Position numbers and translations under genes: made by a program. The notes under the pieces are model-generated. The model was not told the origin of the DNA and searched no databases. It saw only the letters and a program-made list of their open reading frames with translations. 33,951 nt of DNA from Candidatus Falkowbacteria bacterium CG10_big_fil_rev_8_21_14_0_10_39_11 (GTDB taxonomy: Bacteria; Patescibacteriota; Patescibacteriia; UBA11705). The stretch spans positions 1 through 33,951 of the forward strand of contig PFAP01000005.1 of the NCBI GenBank assembly GCA_002773615.1, written 5' to 3'. This document shows, in pieces, positions 15,924 to 24,323 of the stretch (position 1 is its first letter; each line of letters begins with the position of its first letter).

Positions 15924-16048
15924 TGTGTGTCCATCATTTGTTTTTTTTCTTCATCTTCGGCTTTTTTTGCCTCTTGAAAAAGTCTTTTTAGTTCATTTAT
16001 ATCCCAGTCATAGTTTTCCGTTTCTGTTTGTTTGTTTGTATTATTCAT
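15899..16048 (-). CDS. Small antitoxin-like protein upstream of PIN toxin
   Basis: 49 aa (MNNTNKQTETENYDWDINEL...QCQPVLNS). It is acidic and Lys-rich, with a central helix ELKRLFQEAKKAEDEEKK, and its stop codon lies 25 bases inside the PIN gene. The order (small gene first, overlapping a PIN gene) is the usual plan of type II toxin-antitoxin operons. No DNA-binding motif is evident; the protein resembles only the toxin-wrapping part of an antitoxin. Identification rests on context. Confidence 0.6.
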   Translation of the reverse strand: MNNTNKQTETENYDWDINELKRLFQEAKKAEDEEKKQMMDTQCQPVLNS

Positions 16049-16280
16049 ATACGTTAATTATAACAAACCTATGTTTTTTGTAAATTTATTACTAACAGGC
16101 AGGTAGGAAGGTTGGTGAATTACAGTTTATCGTAAAGTAATTTGAACAACCTTTGCTGAAACCTTGCAATAATCGAATTCTCAAAAACCTGAGTGAAACA
16201 CGCAGGTTTATATTTTCATCGGCTGTTACAATTCCCACTCAGTATTAATTACCAGTTACTAATTACCAATTTACCAAGAG

Positions 16281-17789
16281 CTAGCTTTGCTGTCTATACT
16301 GCAGCGCCTCTGCAATATGCTTAGTTTCAATATTTTGATTTTGTTCCAAATCAGCAATTGTTCTGGCCAGTTTAATGATTCTATAATACGATCTGGTCGT
16401 TAAGTGCATTTTTTCTGCCGCTTGTTTGAGTAGTTTTCTGGTATCATGGTTTAGTTCACAAAACCGATTCAAATCTTGCGGCCTCATTTCGCTGTTATAA
16501 TTAATGTTTAAACCTTCAAACCGTTTGTGTTGGATGTCGTGAGCAATTTTTACTCGGTCTCTAATCGTCGCCGACGACTCAGCCTCTTCATCAGTTTGGA
16601 TTTTTTCAATCGGGACTCTTGGCACCTCCATATGTAGATCAATTCGATCTAGGAGCGGTCCAGAAATCTTTTTTTTGTATTGAATTCTTTGATTCATGCT
16701 GCAAGTACATTCTCTTTCCGGATCAGTGGCGTAACCACAGGGGCATGGATTCTGACTGGCCACCAATATAAACCTAGCCGGATATTGGAACGTTCCCTGG
16801 GCTCTGGAAATTGCAATGATTCCGTCTTCCAATGGTTGTCTCAAATGTTCCAGTGCAGATCTTGGGAACTCCGGTAGTTCATCCAAAAATAAAATTCCGC
16901 GATGAGCCAAAGATATTTCTCCCGGTTTAGGATTGGTTCCTCCACCGACAAGCGCTACTCCGGAGCTGCTGTGATGTGGTGCTCGAAATGGCCGAATTTT
17001 TATCACGGGTTGTTCTCTGCTGAGTAAACCAGCAATTGAATATATTTTAGTGACTTCCAAAATTTCTTCATCACTTAGCTCCGGTAAAATTGTTGGCAAC
17101 GTTCTAGCCAGCAAAGTTTTTCCTGATCCCGGCGGTCCACTCATCAGAATGTTATGAGCCCCAGACGCTGCAATTTCTAGTGCCCGCTTTGCTTGGTCTT
17201 GTCCCTTTACATATTTCATGTCCGAGTCGTATTCTTGCTTTTGCTGGCCAACCTTAGTTCTTAATGTTTCATTAATTATACTTATCTGATTCAAATGATT
17301 GACCACTGATTTGAGGTCTGGTACCGGAATTACTTTTATTCCACTAACCAGTGCCGCTTCATCTTGGTTGTGCGGTGGTACAAAGATATTTCCAAAGCCG
17401 TGCTTCTTGGCAAAGATCGCCGCCGGCAATATTCCTTTTGTCGGTCTAAGACTACCATCTAGAGCCAGCTCACCCACAAAAAGAGATTTACTCAAATCAA
17501 CACTCATCTGATTACTGCACATCAGGATCGACAGCGCCAAAGCGAGGTCAAATGCCGGACCTTCTTTTTTTATATCAGCCGGAGCTAAATTAATAGTTAT
17601 TCTCCTTTTAGGAAATGCAAAACCACTATTGATCAGTGCATGCTTCACCCGTTCTTTAGCCTCTTGTACCGCAGCATCTGGCAACCCAACAATTATAAAA
17701 TTAGGCATTTCATAGGAGATGCCAGCTTCAATTTCTACTAGATGGCCATCCAGCCCTCTGTGGGTGACAGAAAATACTTTGTGAATCAT
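16281..17789 (-). CDS. comM: ComM/YifB-type AAA+ ATPase (Mg-chelatase family)
   Basis: 502 aa, standard length. ComM is a helicase that drives branch migration during natural transformation. The N-terminal ChlI-like lobe shows GLPDAAVQEAKERV and RRITINLAPADIKKEGPAFDLALAL, then KGILPAAIFAKK. The AAA+ core has Walker A GPPGSGKT near residue 217, Walker B GILFLDELPEF and RAPHHSSS. The C-terminal domain includes the Cys-rich NPCPCGYATDPERECTC and LTTRSYYRIIKLARTIADLE. No Shine-Dalgarno is visible, and no competence gene is adjacent. Its presence suggests the organism can take up and recombine DNA. Confidence 0.95.
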   Translation of the reverse strand: MIHKVFSVTHRGLDGHLVEIEAGISYEMPNFIIVGLPDAAVQEAKERVKHALINSGFAFPKRRITINLAPADIKKEGPAFDLALALSILMCSNQMSVDLSKSLFVGELALDGSLRPTKGILPAAIFAKKHGFGNIFVPPHNQDEAALVSGIKVIPVPDLKSVVNHLNQISIINETLRTKVGQQKQEYDSDMKYVKGQDQAKRALEIAASGAHNILMSGPPGSGKTLLARTLPTILPELSDEEILEVTKIYSIAGLLSREQPVIKIRPFRAPHHSSSGVALVGGGTNPKPGEISLAHRGILFLDELPEFPRSALEHLRQPLEDGIIAISRAQGTFQYPARFILVASQNPCPCGYATDPERECTCSMNQRIQYKKKISGPLLDRIDLHMEVPRVPIEKIQTDEEAESSATIRDRVKIAHDIQHKRFEGLNINYNSEMRPQDLNRFCELNHDTRKLLKQAAEKMHLTTRSYYRIIKLARTIADLEQNQNIETKHIAEALQYRQQS

Positions 17790-18019
17790 GATGTCGAAAA
17801 AAATGTAATTAAATTATTCCGTTTGAACTGATTGATTTTCGCCAGAAGACGGATACATCCTTTGGCGCATAATTATTATGAAAAATATCTAATCCTCAAT
17901 TTACTAATACAGCCAATTCGTACCTTTATTCTTATAAATAGATTGGATTAATTTGTATGATTAGTATAATTAGAATAATTACTACTATTTTATCACAATT
18001 AGTTATTTTAGCCCTATTG

Positions 18020-18048
18020 TTGACAGAATCAAATTAAGATGGTAACAT
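18020..18048 (+). promoter_or_regulatory. Promoter of the 18083-18828 gene pair
   Basis: TTGACA at 18020-18025, a 17-bp spacer and TAACAT at 18043-18048, 34 bases before the start codon. The remainder of the 17790-18082 gap is AT-rich and shows nothing else. Confidence 0.75.
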
Positions 18049-18082
18049 ATATTGTCCTACCCCACCACCAGCCGGAGGCAAT

Positions 18083-18478
18083 ATGAGTCAACTCACGATT
18101 TATGTCGATCTTTCTCGACCAGCGTCGAGTAAACCGCTAAAAATGGCCATCGCTCAGGTTTTTTCTGCCTTTGGTGCCATTTCTGTCGAGCAGCCGGTTT
18201 CCTCTGAGCAAGTTGAAGCCGACATTGCTGTGACTGACTCAATTGAGAACGCCAAGCGTCTGCTTGAAGAAACAAAACAGACAATTATCGTCGTGGCACA
18301 TTTGAAAGAAAAAGACGTCTTGGCGGCCAACAAGTTTGCCAGCCTCAATCCTGACCGAGTGCACTCCATTCACTACTTTGGCTTATGTGGCCAGGAACAA
18401 ATGTCTTTGGTTGTCCTACTTTTGAAGATCATCAATGATAAGTCTGGAGTAAAGATTAATCCCAATGATTTAACCTAA
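18083..18478 (+). CDS. Orphan cytoplasmic protein, possible alpha/beta fold
   Basis: 131 aa; the ATG at 18083 follows CCGGAGGCAAT. I do not recognise the family. Alternating strands and helices (LTIYVDLS, ADIAVTDS, ENAKRLLEETK, QTIIVVAHL, VHSIHYFGL, SLVVLLLKIIN) suggest a small Rossmann- or receiver-like fold, but no phosphoacceptor or nucleotide motif is clear. There is no membrane segment. A membrane-protein gene follows after 32 bases on the same transcript, ending at the terminator at 18832-18864. The two may work together, but nothing in the sequence says how. Confidence 0.7.
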   Translation: MSQLTIYVDLSRPASSKPLKMAIAQVFSAFGAISVEQPVSSEQVEADIAVTDSIENAKRLLEETKQTIIVVAHLKEKDVLAANKFASLNPDRVHSIHYFGLCGQEQMSLVVLLLKIINDKSGVKINPNDLT

Positions 18479-18510
18479 AATAACGAGGAATCTGGAAAAC
18501 AGGAGTCAGC

Positions 18511-18828
18511 ATGACACAGCCAGTTCGAGGTTTCTGGGGCGTTATGGGAGTCCTCTCGCGGTATCTCTTGTCATTCATTGTCATTTACGCTGTGATTTGC
18601 TTGGCACTTGGTAGCGTTTTCTATTTTCTGACTACGAAGTTCGCCAAGGTCGGGTATGACTGGAATTATTATTACAACGTCTATTTGCCGGAGAACGACG
18701 CAGTTACTCTAATATATTTTTTCATTCTACTAGGAAGTTTCTTTCTTAGCCTGATGGCTCTACGTTGGATCGAACAGCGATTCTTCCCGACCGAACATCG
18801 AAGAGTTTTTCGTTCAGATATCGTTTAA
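18511..18828 (+). CDS. Small two-segment membrane protein
   Basis: 105 aa; the ATG at 18511 follows AGGAG at 18501-18505. Two hydrophobic segments (about residues 13-38 and 66-87) flank a polar Tyr-rich loop DWNYYYNVYLPEND, and a basic tail RWIEQRFFPTEHRRVFR follows. Positive-inside rules put both ends in the cytoplasm with the loop outside. No family recognised. Confidence 0.65.
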   Translation: MTQPVRGFWGVMGVLSRYLLSFIVIYAVICLALGSVFYFLTTKFAKVGYDWNYYYNVYLPENDAVTLIYFFILLGSFFLSLMALRWIEQRFFPTEHRRVFRSDIV

Positions 18829-18831
18829 AAT

Positions 18832-18864
18832 TTAAAACAACGCTAATGAGCGCTGTTTTTTTGA
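18832..18864 (+). terminator. Terminator, copy 1 of an identical 33-nt element
   Basis: Hairpin CGCT/AGCG extended by flanking ACA/TGT pairs, then seven T residues. The 33 bases are identical to 19252-19284. Confidence 0.85.
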
Positions 18865-18881
18865 AAAATGATTCCATCAAA

Positions 18882-18910
18882 TTGACGAAACAGCCAATAA
18901 TATATAATAT
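18882..18910 (+). promoter_or_regulatory. Promoter of the 18944 gene
   Basis: TTGACG at 18882-18887, a 17-bp spacer and TAATAT at 18905-18910. The expected transcription start (~18917) coincides with an in-frame ATG there, which is therefore not the likely start codon. Confidence 0.75.
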
Positions 18911-18943
18911 TAATGCATGGATACAGTCACCAAAGGAGGCTGG

Positions 18944-19255
18944 ATGTTCAAATATAGAATCGAAATCAACGATGAGTATTTCGAACGACAGGCCTGCCTC
19001 GAAACAGAATTAGAGGGGACGCCAGAACTCAATGATTTTTTGCCGATTCACTTGGTGGGATTTGATGTGATTTTGGCCGCTCGAGTCCTGTTTGTTTTGA
19101 ACTTTCTAATTATTCCCGGCCAAGATCCGCAAACTCCGATCGTGTCGGTCGTAATTAATTCTCGTGAAATGGATAAACTCCTGCATGTCGCTAGCGATTT
19201 TGAAGATCAGAACAACATCGACACCAGTTCCCAGTTCAACATGTCTGAAGATTAA
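18944..19255 (+). CDS. Orphan small protein
   Basis: 103 aa. The start at 18944 is chosen because AAAGGAGG at 18932-18939 is ideally spaced, while the ATG at 18917 lies at the predicted transcription start. A hydrophobic centre (IHLVGFDVILAARVLFVLNFLII) could be a buried core or a weak membrane segment. The ends are polar, with an acidic tail EDQNN to SED. No family recognised. With its own promoter and a terminator identical to the preceding one, it looks like a self-contained one-gene cassette. Confidence 0.65.
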   Translation: MFKYRIEINDEYFERQACLETELEGTPELNDFLPIHLVGFDVILAARVLFVLNFLIIPGQDPQTPIVSVVINSREMDKLLHVASDFEDQNNIDTSSQFNMSED

Positions 19256-19284
19256 AACAACGCTAATGAGCGCTGTTTTTTTGA
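19252..19284 (+). terminator. Terminator, copy 2 of an identical 33-nt element
   Basis: Identical to 18832-18864. Here the first bases include the TAA stop codon of the gene it terminates. Confidence 0.85.
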
Positions 19285-19312
19285 TATCAAAAAAGCCCGT
19301 TTCCAGCGCGCT

Positions 19313-20281
19313 TTACATAAAGATTTCCTGATAAAAAATTTCCTTCCCAAGACTATCCAAATATTCAATCTTCCGTCTTTCAAAGAAATCACTTGCCTCT
19401 CCTTCGAAAAAGTTCCATAGGCAGTAGATGAGGATTACCAGCTTGAATACATCGAACAAATGTCGCTTTTCATTGTCATTCAATGGCCGATATTTTTGGT
19501 AGTGGGCCACGATTTTCTTTGTTTCGGAAAAGTTGAAAACATTTTGATCTTTCTTGAACTTCTTCCATGTATTATGATTGAAGGCAGATACAAATGGATC
19601 CATTATGGCAGCCAGATCAAATATTTTGTATGTATAGTTGGCATCATCAAAATCAATCAACGCTTTGAATTTACTATTTTTGAACAGAATGTTCGCAAAG
19701 TGAAAGTCACAATGACACACCCCTTTTGGTAAATTACTGGGCAGATGCAAATTTCCAAGCGCCGCCTGATACCATTTCAATTTTTCTTTAGCATTTTTAG
19801 TCCCAAGCTCCTTGGCTTTGCTCTGTGACAACTTTTTACAAAGTTTTACATTATAATTCCACCGACTTCCTTTGTTTGGCGGACAATACTTCCCCACTAT
19901 GTTTTGTAATTCTGCTACTTTTTGCACCAACTGCTTTTTTTGTACTTCACTCGGTTTTTTCAGATGTACACCGTCTATATATTCAAAAATAACATAAGAT
20001 CTGTTTTCCAGGGATCCAATAAACTTACCAGCTTTATTTTTTATTGGAGCTGGACACGGAAATTCATGTTTTACTAAAAATTTAATCAGATTAATTTCAA
20101 ACTCAACTGATTTTTTTGATCTGCTTTTATAATATCTCAATACTACTGATCCTTTTTGGGTTTGAAGCAATACATTTGTCTGTACACTTCCGTGAGTGAA
20201 GACTTTTGATTTTTTTAGCTCACCCAAATTATATTCTGACAGTATTTGATTGTAAACATTTTTTGTTAGGCTCTCTCTCAT
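19313..20281 (-). CDS. APH/ThrB-fold small-molecule phosphotransferase
   Basis: 322 aa from the ATG at 20281; a TTG at 20335 would extend it by 18 residues. The fold is protein-kinase-like. The N-lobe has VVLRYYKSRSKKSVEFEINLIKFL with the expected Lys and Glu. The hinge is SYVIFEYIDG. The catalytic loop H190-x-D192...N197 lies in CHCDFHFANILF, and the metal-binding Asp is in ALIDFDDANY (D210/D212). Such proteins phosphorylate homoserine, choline, sugars or aminoglycosides; the DFDDA motif is most like homoserine kinase type II and its relatives, but the substrate cannot be fixed here. No threonine-pathway neighbours are present. No Shine-Dalgarno of note. Confidence 0.85.
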   Translation of the reverse strand: MRESLTKNVYNQILSEYNLGELKKSKVFTHGSVQTNVLLQTQKGSVVLRYYKSRSKKSVEFEINLIKFLVKHEFPCPAPIKNKAGKFIGSLENRSYVIFEYIDGVHLKKPSEVQKKQLVQKVAELQNIVGKYCPPNKGSRWNYNVKLCKKLSQSKAKELGTKNAKEKLKWYQAALGNLHLPSNLPKGVCHCDFHFANILFKNSKFKALIDFDDANYTYKIFDLAAIMDPFVSAFNHNTWKKFKKDQNVFNFSETKKIVAHYQKYRPLNDNEKRHLFDVFKLVILIYCLWNFFEGEASDFFERRKIEYLDSLGKEIFYQEIFM

Positions 20282-20390
20282 AGTGATACGATAATCTCCA
20301 GAACTTATATGTGAAATAAAATCACTTGTCAGCAAGTATGGTTTGGGGGCAAATTTTTGTAAAACTTTATCTTATATGATTTTGTAAAAC

Positions 20391-21065
20391 CTAAATCACT
20401 CCGCCCAACATCAACGCACCAAGAACGACCATTCCGACACCCATTATAAGTCGTAGAACATTTTTGTTTTTTTGATACCACCCGCTTATTTCTTCTGACG
20501 TATTTCCAAAATAGATAATCAACCAAATTATAATTAAAGGTAGAATAAAGAATAGATTATAAATCATCAAATAGACAATCGGCTTGAAAGTTAATCCTTC
20601 TCGACCCAGGACAGTTAATATCGCCAGATAAATGCCTCCCGTACAAGGCAGTTCAAAAGCCGAAACCAGGAATCCTAGAATTATTGCTGCTGGAACAGAA
20701 GTTTTTTTTACCCATTTTTCGATTACCGCCTTTTTACTGGTTGGGATTTTAAGTGTAGCCTCTTTTTTCAACACTACGTCTTTGATATTAATTAATCCCA
20801 GCAAAACTACCAGTCCCCCAGCTAAATAATATATCCAGGCTGTGATTGAAGTTGAAGCCAAGATTGACAATAAACCTAAGCCGGCTAAGAAGTAGACAAC
20901 ATAAACCGTCAATATGTAAACCGCACCAACTAGTAGTATCTTTTGCTTCAGTTTTAACGCAATTAAATAAGTTAACAAAAAAATTAAAACAGCAAACGCG
21001 CACGGATTGATCGAATCAACCATGGCCGCCCCGATTATTGCCGGCAACGCAATACTTGTTGTCAT
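20391..21065 (-). CDS. CcdA/DsbD-like transmembrane thiol reductant carrier
   Basis: 224 aa with about six membrane segments. CcdA-type proteins carry electrons across the membrane to extracytoplasmic thioredoxin-like proteins. The two conserved Cys lie in the expected places: C22 in DSINPCAFAVLIFLL and C141 in FELPCTGGIYLAIL, each after a Pro in the first segment of each half. It lies ~100 bases downstream of a secreted CPHC thioredoxin-like gene on the same strand, its natural partner. The start ATG at 21065 has no strong Shine-Dalgarno. Confidence 0.92.
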   Translation of the reverse strand: MTTSIALPAIIGAAMVDSINPCAFAVLIFLLTYLIALKLKQKILLVGAVYILTVYVVYFLAGLGLLSILASTSITAWIYYLAGGLVVLLGLINIKDVVLKKEATLKIPTSKKAVIEKWVKKTSVPAAIILGFLVSAFELPCTGGIYLAILTVLGREGLTFKPIVYLMIYNLFFILPLIIIWLIIYFGNTSEEISGWYQKNKNVLRLIMGVGMVVLGALMLGGVI

Positions 21066-21166
21066 ATATGAGAGGGTAATTAGTAAAATCTTATTTCATT
21101 AATTCGCAAATTAGTCAATTCGTTGTGTTCTATACTTTTATGGTGCATGGGTAAATTCGCAACTCG

Positions 21167-21721
21167 TTATTTCTGCTTATTTGACTTCCCCTTCATTTGT
21201 GTAATTACAACCACGAAGATAATCAAGACTATCATGATAATTACCACCCAGCCTATGGCTGTATAATTGTCTTGGTTCGCTGGTGTGGTGTTTACTTCTG
21301 TTAGATCCAAGTCCTTCTTTTTCTCTTCGAATAGTTGTGTTGGTGTCGGACAGGGTACTTGGCTGCATTTTTTTAGTTCATCACGGAGAGCTTCAACATT
21401 TTCCCCGTCAATTACTTCATTACCAATAAAAGTTATTGGCACGCCATCAGTTCTGACCCCAAATACTTTGCCATATTGAGCAAAGAGTAGTTGATTGTCG
21501 GTGTTATGATAAACTTCATACTCGATCAGCCGCGCTTGTGGGAAGTCAGACTGTTGCAATGAGGAAAAGGCTTCTTTCAGTTTGGCACAATGAGGACATC
21601 CTTCACCCACGAACATTACCACCTCAATTTCTTTAGTGGGTGCCGCATTTACTAGTGTAAAAGTGACAGCCAAAAAACCAAGTAGTAAAAAAAAGAGACT
21701 ATATTTCAATTTTTTATTCAT
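21167..21721 (-). CDS. Membrane-anchored thioredoxin/glutaredoxin-like protein (CPHC)
   Basis: 184 aa from the ATG at 21721; an ATG at 21733 adds four residues. A signal-like segment at about residues 8-26 leads to a thioredoxin-fold domain with C42-P-H-C45 in FVGEGCPHCAKL and the cis-Pro motif VPITFIG. A second, later Cys pair (KKCSQVPC) follows. The C-terminus has a membrane segment (GWVVIIMIVLIIFVVVI) and a basic tail, so the redox domain is held outside between two anchors. It probably receives electrons from the CcdA-like protein encoded just downstream and acts on disulfides of exported proteins. Confidence 0.88.
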   Translation of the reverse strand: MNKKLKYSLFFLLLGFLAVTFTLVNAAPTKEIEVVMFVGEGCPHCAKLKEAFSSLQQSDFPQARLIEYEVYHNTDNQLLFAQYGKVFGVRTDGVPITFIGNEVIDGENVEALRDELKKCSQVPCPTPTQLFEEKKKDLDLTEVNTTPANQDNYTAIGWVVIIMIVLIIFVVVITQMKGKSNKQK

Positions 21722-21827
21722 ATTGATTACCAAATTACAAATTGTTTACCAACCAGCAAAGATAATTGTAGTATTAGTCGTCTTTGTCGGTTTACGATTA
21801 TTTGTTTTATTTGTAATTTATTATTGA

Positions 21828-22337
21828 TTATTTCTGATTTGTTATTAACGTCTTAATTATCACCATGATCGTTACCACAATTACCACATCCGCAAAATTG
21901 AATATGGTTGAGTACCAATTATTTATATTCACAGATAAAAAGTCGATCACCCCCGTATATATAATTCTATCATAAAGATTACTGATCGCTAAGACCAAAA
22001 GCAAATACCACCAGCCGGCCAAGTGCATTTGATTTTTATCTACCAACTTGGAAATTACGAACCCAATTAATGATAAAAAAAACACAGACAGGCCGATTAT
22101 CAGCCATTGCGGCATTGGGATGGAGAGAGCTAGAGCCTGATTGAGGGAAAGCTTCAGTCCAACAGTTATCTTTGATCCCAAATCAACAAAAACTCCGGGA
22201 GAGTCCTGGAGTTTTTCAAGTGCAGACAGTTTACTGACCCTATCAATGACCAGTAATGCCAATGATGCTGCCAGGTAGTAGAAAAAAATATTTTTTTTAT
22301 CTCGATTGAGTCGAAATAAACGCGGAGATAACAACAT
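21828..22337 (-). CDS. lspA: Lipoprotein signal peptidase (signal peptidase II)
   Basis: 169 aa, normal length, with four membrane segments. It cleaves lipoprotein signals before the lipidated Cys. The aspartyl protease pair is present: D123 in SNLYDRIIYTGVIDF and D150 in FNFADVVIV. The start abuts the stop of the DksA-like gene (TAAATG), so the two are co-translated. Likely substrates in this window are the two lipoproteins at 4359-5550. Confidence 0.95.
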   Translation of the reverse strand: MLLSPRLFRLNRDKKNIFFYYLAASLALLVIDRVSKLSALEKLQDSPGVFVDLGSKITVGLKLSLNQALALSIPMPQWLIIGLSVFFLSLIGFVISKLVDKNQMHLAGWWYLLLVLAISNLYDRIIYTGVIDFLSVNINNWYSTIFNFADVVIVVTIMVIIKTLITNQK

Positions 22338-22724
22338 TTATAAAGCTTTTAATTTTGTTTTACATGTGACACAAGCGCTTGAAGTTGGACGAGCTTTGAG
22401 TCTAGCCACATCGATTGGTTGCTTGCAGTATTTACATTGGCCATAGTCTTTGCTATCTAAATTGCTAAGAGCTTTGTTTACATCTCTTAGGGCTTTTTCT
22501 AGCGTTTGTTCCAGCGATTTGTCCAAAGAATATTGAGCCACTTCTGACACATTATCACTTTCGTCACTGCCAACATCTGTAAATTTTGCCTCGTAATCAT
22601 CATCAGTATTTGGATTTTTGACAGCAATCTTTTCCAGTTCTTTTTCAAGGTGTTTTTTTTCTGTCATTAGACTATTTTTTATTTCATCTAAATCCTTTGA
22701 GGTAATTTTTGTATTCTTTGCCAT
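22338..22724 (-). CDS. DksA/TraR-type zinc-finger regulator
   Basis: 128 aa from the ATG at 22724; the frame extends upstream to 22826, but the promoter at 22755-22783 excludes that start. A coiled-coil helix (residues 8-33) precedes a helical middle (EQTLEKALRDVNKALSNL) and a four-Cys zinc finger C97-x2-C100...C118-x2-C121. DksA/TraR proteins bind RNA polymerase through the secondary channel and modulate initiation with ppGpp. The DxxDxA tip motif of E. coli DksA is not obvious, so the exact activity is uncertain. A dksA-like gene next to lspA is a common arrangement. Confidence 0.88.
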   Translation of the reverse strand: MAKNTKITSKDLDEIKNSLMTEKKHLEKELEKIAVKNPNTDDDYEAKFTDVGSDESDNVSEVAQYSLDKSLEQTLEKALRDVNKALSNLDSKDYGQCKYCKQPIDVARLKARPTSSACVTCKTKLKAL

Positions 22725-22754
22725 ATAGTTTCTTAATAATGTTAATATAAGACC

Positions 22755-22783
22755 AGTATAATGGAAAATGTTAATTTTGTAAA
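22755..22783 (-). promoter_or_regulatory. Promoter of the dksA-like/lspA operon
   Basis: On the minus strand: TTTACA (22783-22778), a 17-bp spacer and TATACT (22760-22755), about 31 bases before the preferred start codon. Confidence 0.7.
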
Positions 22784-22855
22784 TAGGTTTTGCGCCGATA
22801 TTTTTATGTGTCAAAAAACCGTCCATTTTGAACGGTCAAGGATATTCGTTAATTT

Positions 22856-24172
22856 TTAGTCAACCAGTGCCATCATCAAGTCAAAGTCACGATACACCTC
22901 CGCCCTTTTCATCACTCGCATGGAAGTGTCGATCTCCACACGGAAGAAGGTTACTTCTGCCGTGTGATTCTTCGGACTTCCCTCATCCACCAGCTCGAAA
23001 TTTGGGTTGTCGATCATGTAGGCATTGGCATCCGGCGGCGCCATTCTTCGTACTTCACTAACGGGGTAGGTGAAAAGTCCGTAGTAGCCAGTAATCTCGG
23101 TAGTCAAGATCTTTGGTCCTCCAGGGAGTTCCATTGCGCTTGTCACCAGGAATTTCGGTTCATGACTGTCCATGGAGTCTCCCTTCTTGGGATAATCCGA
23201 GAACAGCCTATCACCGACCTGAATCAGATGGTGAAATCCAATTCTGGTATTGGTCGTTCCTCCCGGATTCTGGATCAGCAGCTTCTTGAGATGCCGCTTA
23301 ACCAGGTCGTTATGATCAGGGAGACCAGGGTGAATGTCTTCGACCTGTTCGGCGCGAACACCGATCATTCGAGTACCATCACACCAGTCGTGGCAGTTGA
23401 CATCCAGGGTCAGGCTGCTCCGAAATTCCATGTCATTTTCATAGTCTTGTCCCCAATACTGATGGTGATTTACACCCAAGCTGCCGGTGCTGAGCAGGTG
23501 TCCGATCGCCGTGTCTGGAGCTTGACTCAGGTGGTGGATAAACATTCTTGAGCTGGCGTAACTACAGTTCGTCGTACAGTCCATGGATATAACGCATGGC
23601 AGGAAGTAGGGTTCCTTGCCCTCATTCATAGACCACTTGTCAGCCATTGCTTCTTGCTTGCGGCAGAGCTCTTTCCAGCGTGGGCCCAGTCGAGCCTGCC
23701 AGAGCGGCTCGTTTCCCAGCTCTACTCGAGTGATCGGGTGACCACTGAACTGATACGGTCGACGAGCCCAGATTTCTGCCAACGGAATGATTGTAACATC
23801 CCCATAGTAGCCACTTTCGAGTCGGAGAAACTCATTTTTGGTAATTCGACCACCATGTCGATTTCTAGACTTGTCTTTGAACTGAAAGCTGTAGGCCTTC
23901 AGCACTCCGTCCAGAGTAGCCATCGGTCCGATACCGTGAGCCACGATGACGATCGCTTCACCACTTCGTGAGATACCGACATACTCTGCCGACATGGTGG
24001 TGTAGTATTGCTGCCAAGGAGCCATACTCGGCTCCGTTGCCAGCCTGGCGTCCACTACGTCCAGCATTGTACCAACATGACCGCCATCACCAGCAAAAGC
24101 CTTTGCATGATTGAAAGCAGGCACAAAGCCATTGGGGTTATAGAAGGCCATCGCACCGAGTCTGTTGTCCAT
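22856..24172 (-). CDS. Large orphan cytoplasmic protein
   Basis: 438 aa from the ATG at 24172 (MDNRLGAMAF), preceded by AAGGGCGG; in-frame starts at 24193 (ATG) and 24226 (GTG) are possible. There is no signal or membrane segment. It is higher in GC than its neighbours. Distinct features are Cys-rich VISMDCTTNCSYASSRMFIHH, a His-rich GSLGVNHHQYWGQDYEND and VNCHDWCDGTRM, suggesting a metal site or thiol chemistry. The sequence looks globular and well ordered throughout (many aromatic and Gly residues), so it is probably an enzyme or structural protein of a family I do not recognise. It has a near-consensus promoter, so it may be well expressed. Confidence 0.8.
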   Translation of the reverse strand: MDNRLGAMAFYNPNGFVPAFNHAKAFAGDGGHVGTMLDVVDARLATEPSMAPWQQYYTTMSAEYVGISRSGEAIVIVAHGIGPMATLDGVLKAYSFQFKDKSRNRHGGRITKNEFLRLESGYYGDVTIIPLAEIWARRPYQFSGHPITRVELGNEPLWQARLGPRWKELCRKQEAMADKWSMNEGKEPYFLPCVISMDCTTNCSYASSRMFIHHLSQAPDTAIGHLLSTGSLGVNHHQYWGQDYENDMEFRSSLTLDVNCHDWCDGTRMIGVRAEQVEDIHPGLPDHNDLVKRHLKKLLIQNPGGTTNTRIGFHHLIQVGDRLFSDYPKKGDSMDSHEPKFLVTSAMELPGGPKILTTEITGYYGLFTYPVSEVRRMAPPDANAYMIDNPNFELVDEGSPKNHTAEVTFFRVEIDTSMRVMKRAEVYRDFDLMMALVD

Positions 24173-24246
24173 CTGTTCCGCCCTTCCCATTTTCTGGGTT
24201 TTGGGGGTTGTCACCAGGCCTGCCACTGTAGCAGACTTGATTACAA

Positions 24247-24275
24247 ATTATAGAAAAAATTAGTAATTATGTCAA
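24247..24275 (-). promoter_or_regulatory. Consensus promoter of the 22856-24172 gene
   Basis: On the minus strand: TTGACA (24275-24270), a 17-bp spacer and TATAAT (24252-24247), a perfect match to both hexamers. Transcription should begin near 24240, leaving a 68-nt leader for the start at 24172. Confidence 0.9.
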
Positions 24276-24323
24276 TATTGTCTTAAAGTGAAGAAATGTT
24301 GTATTGGTTTTTATAAATGATTT

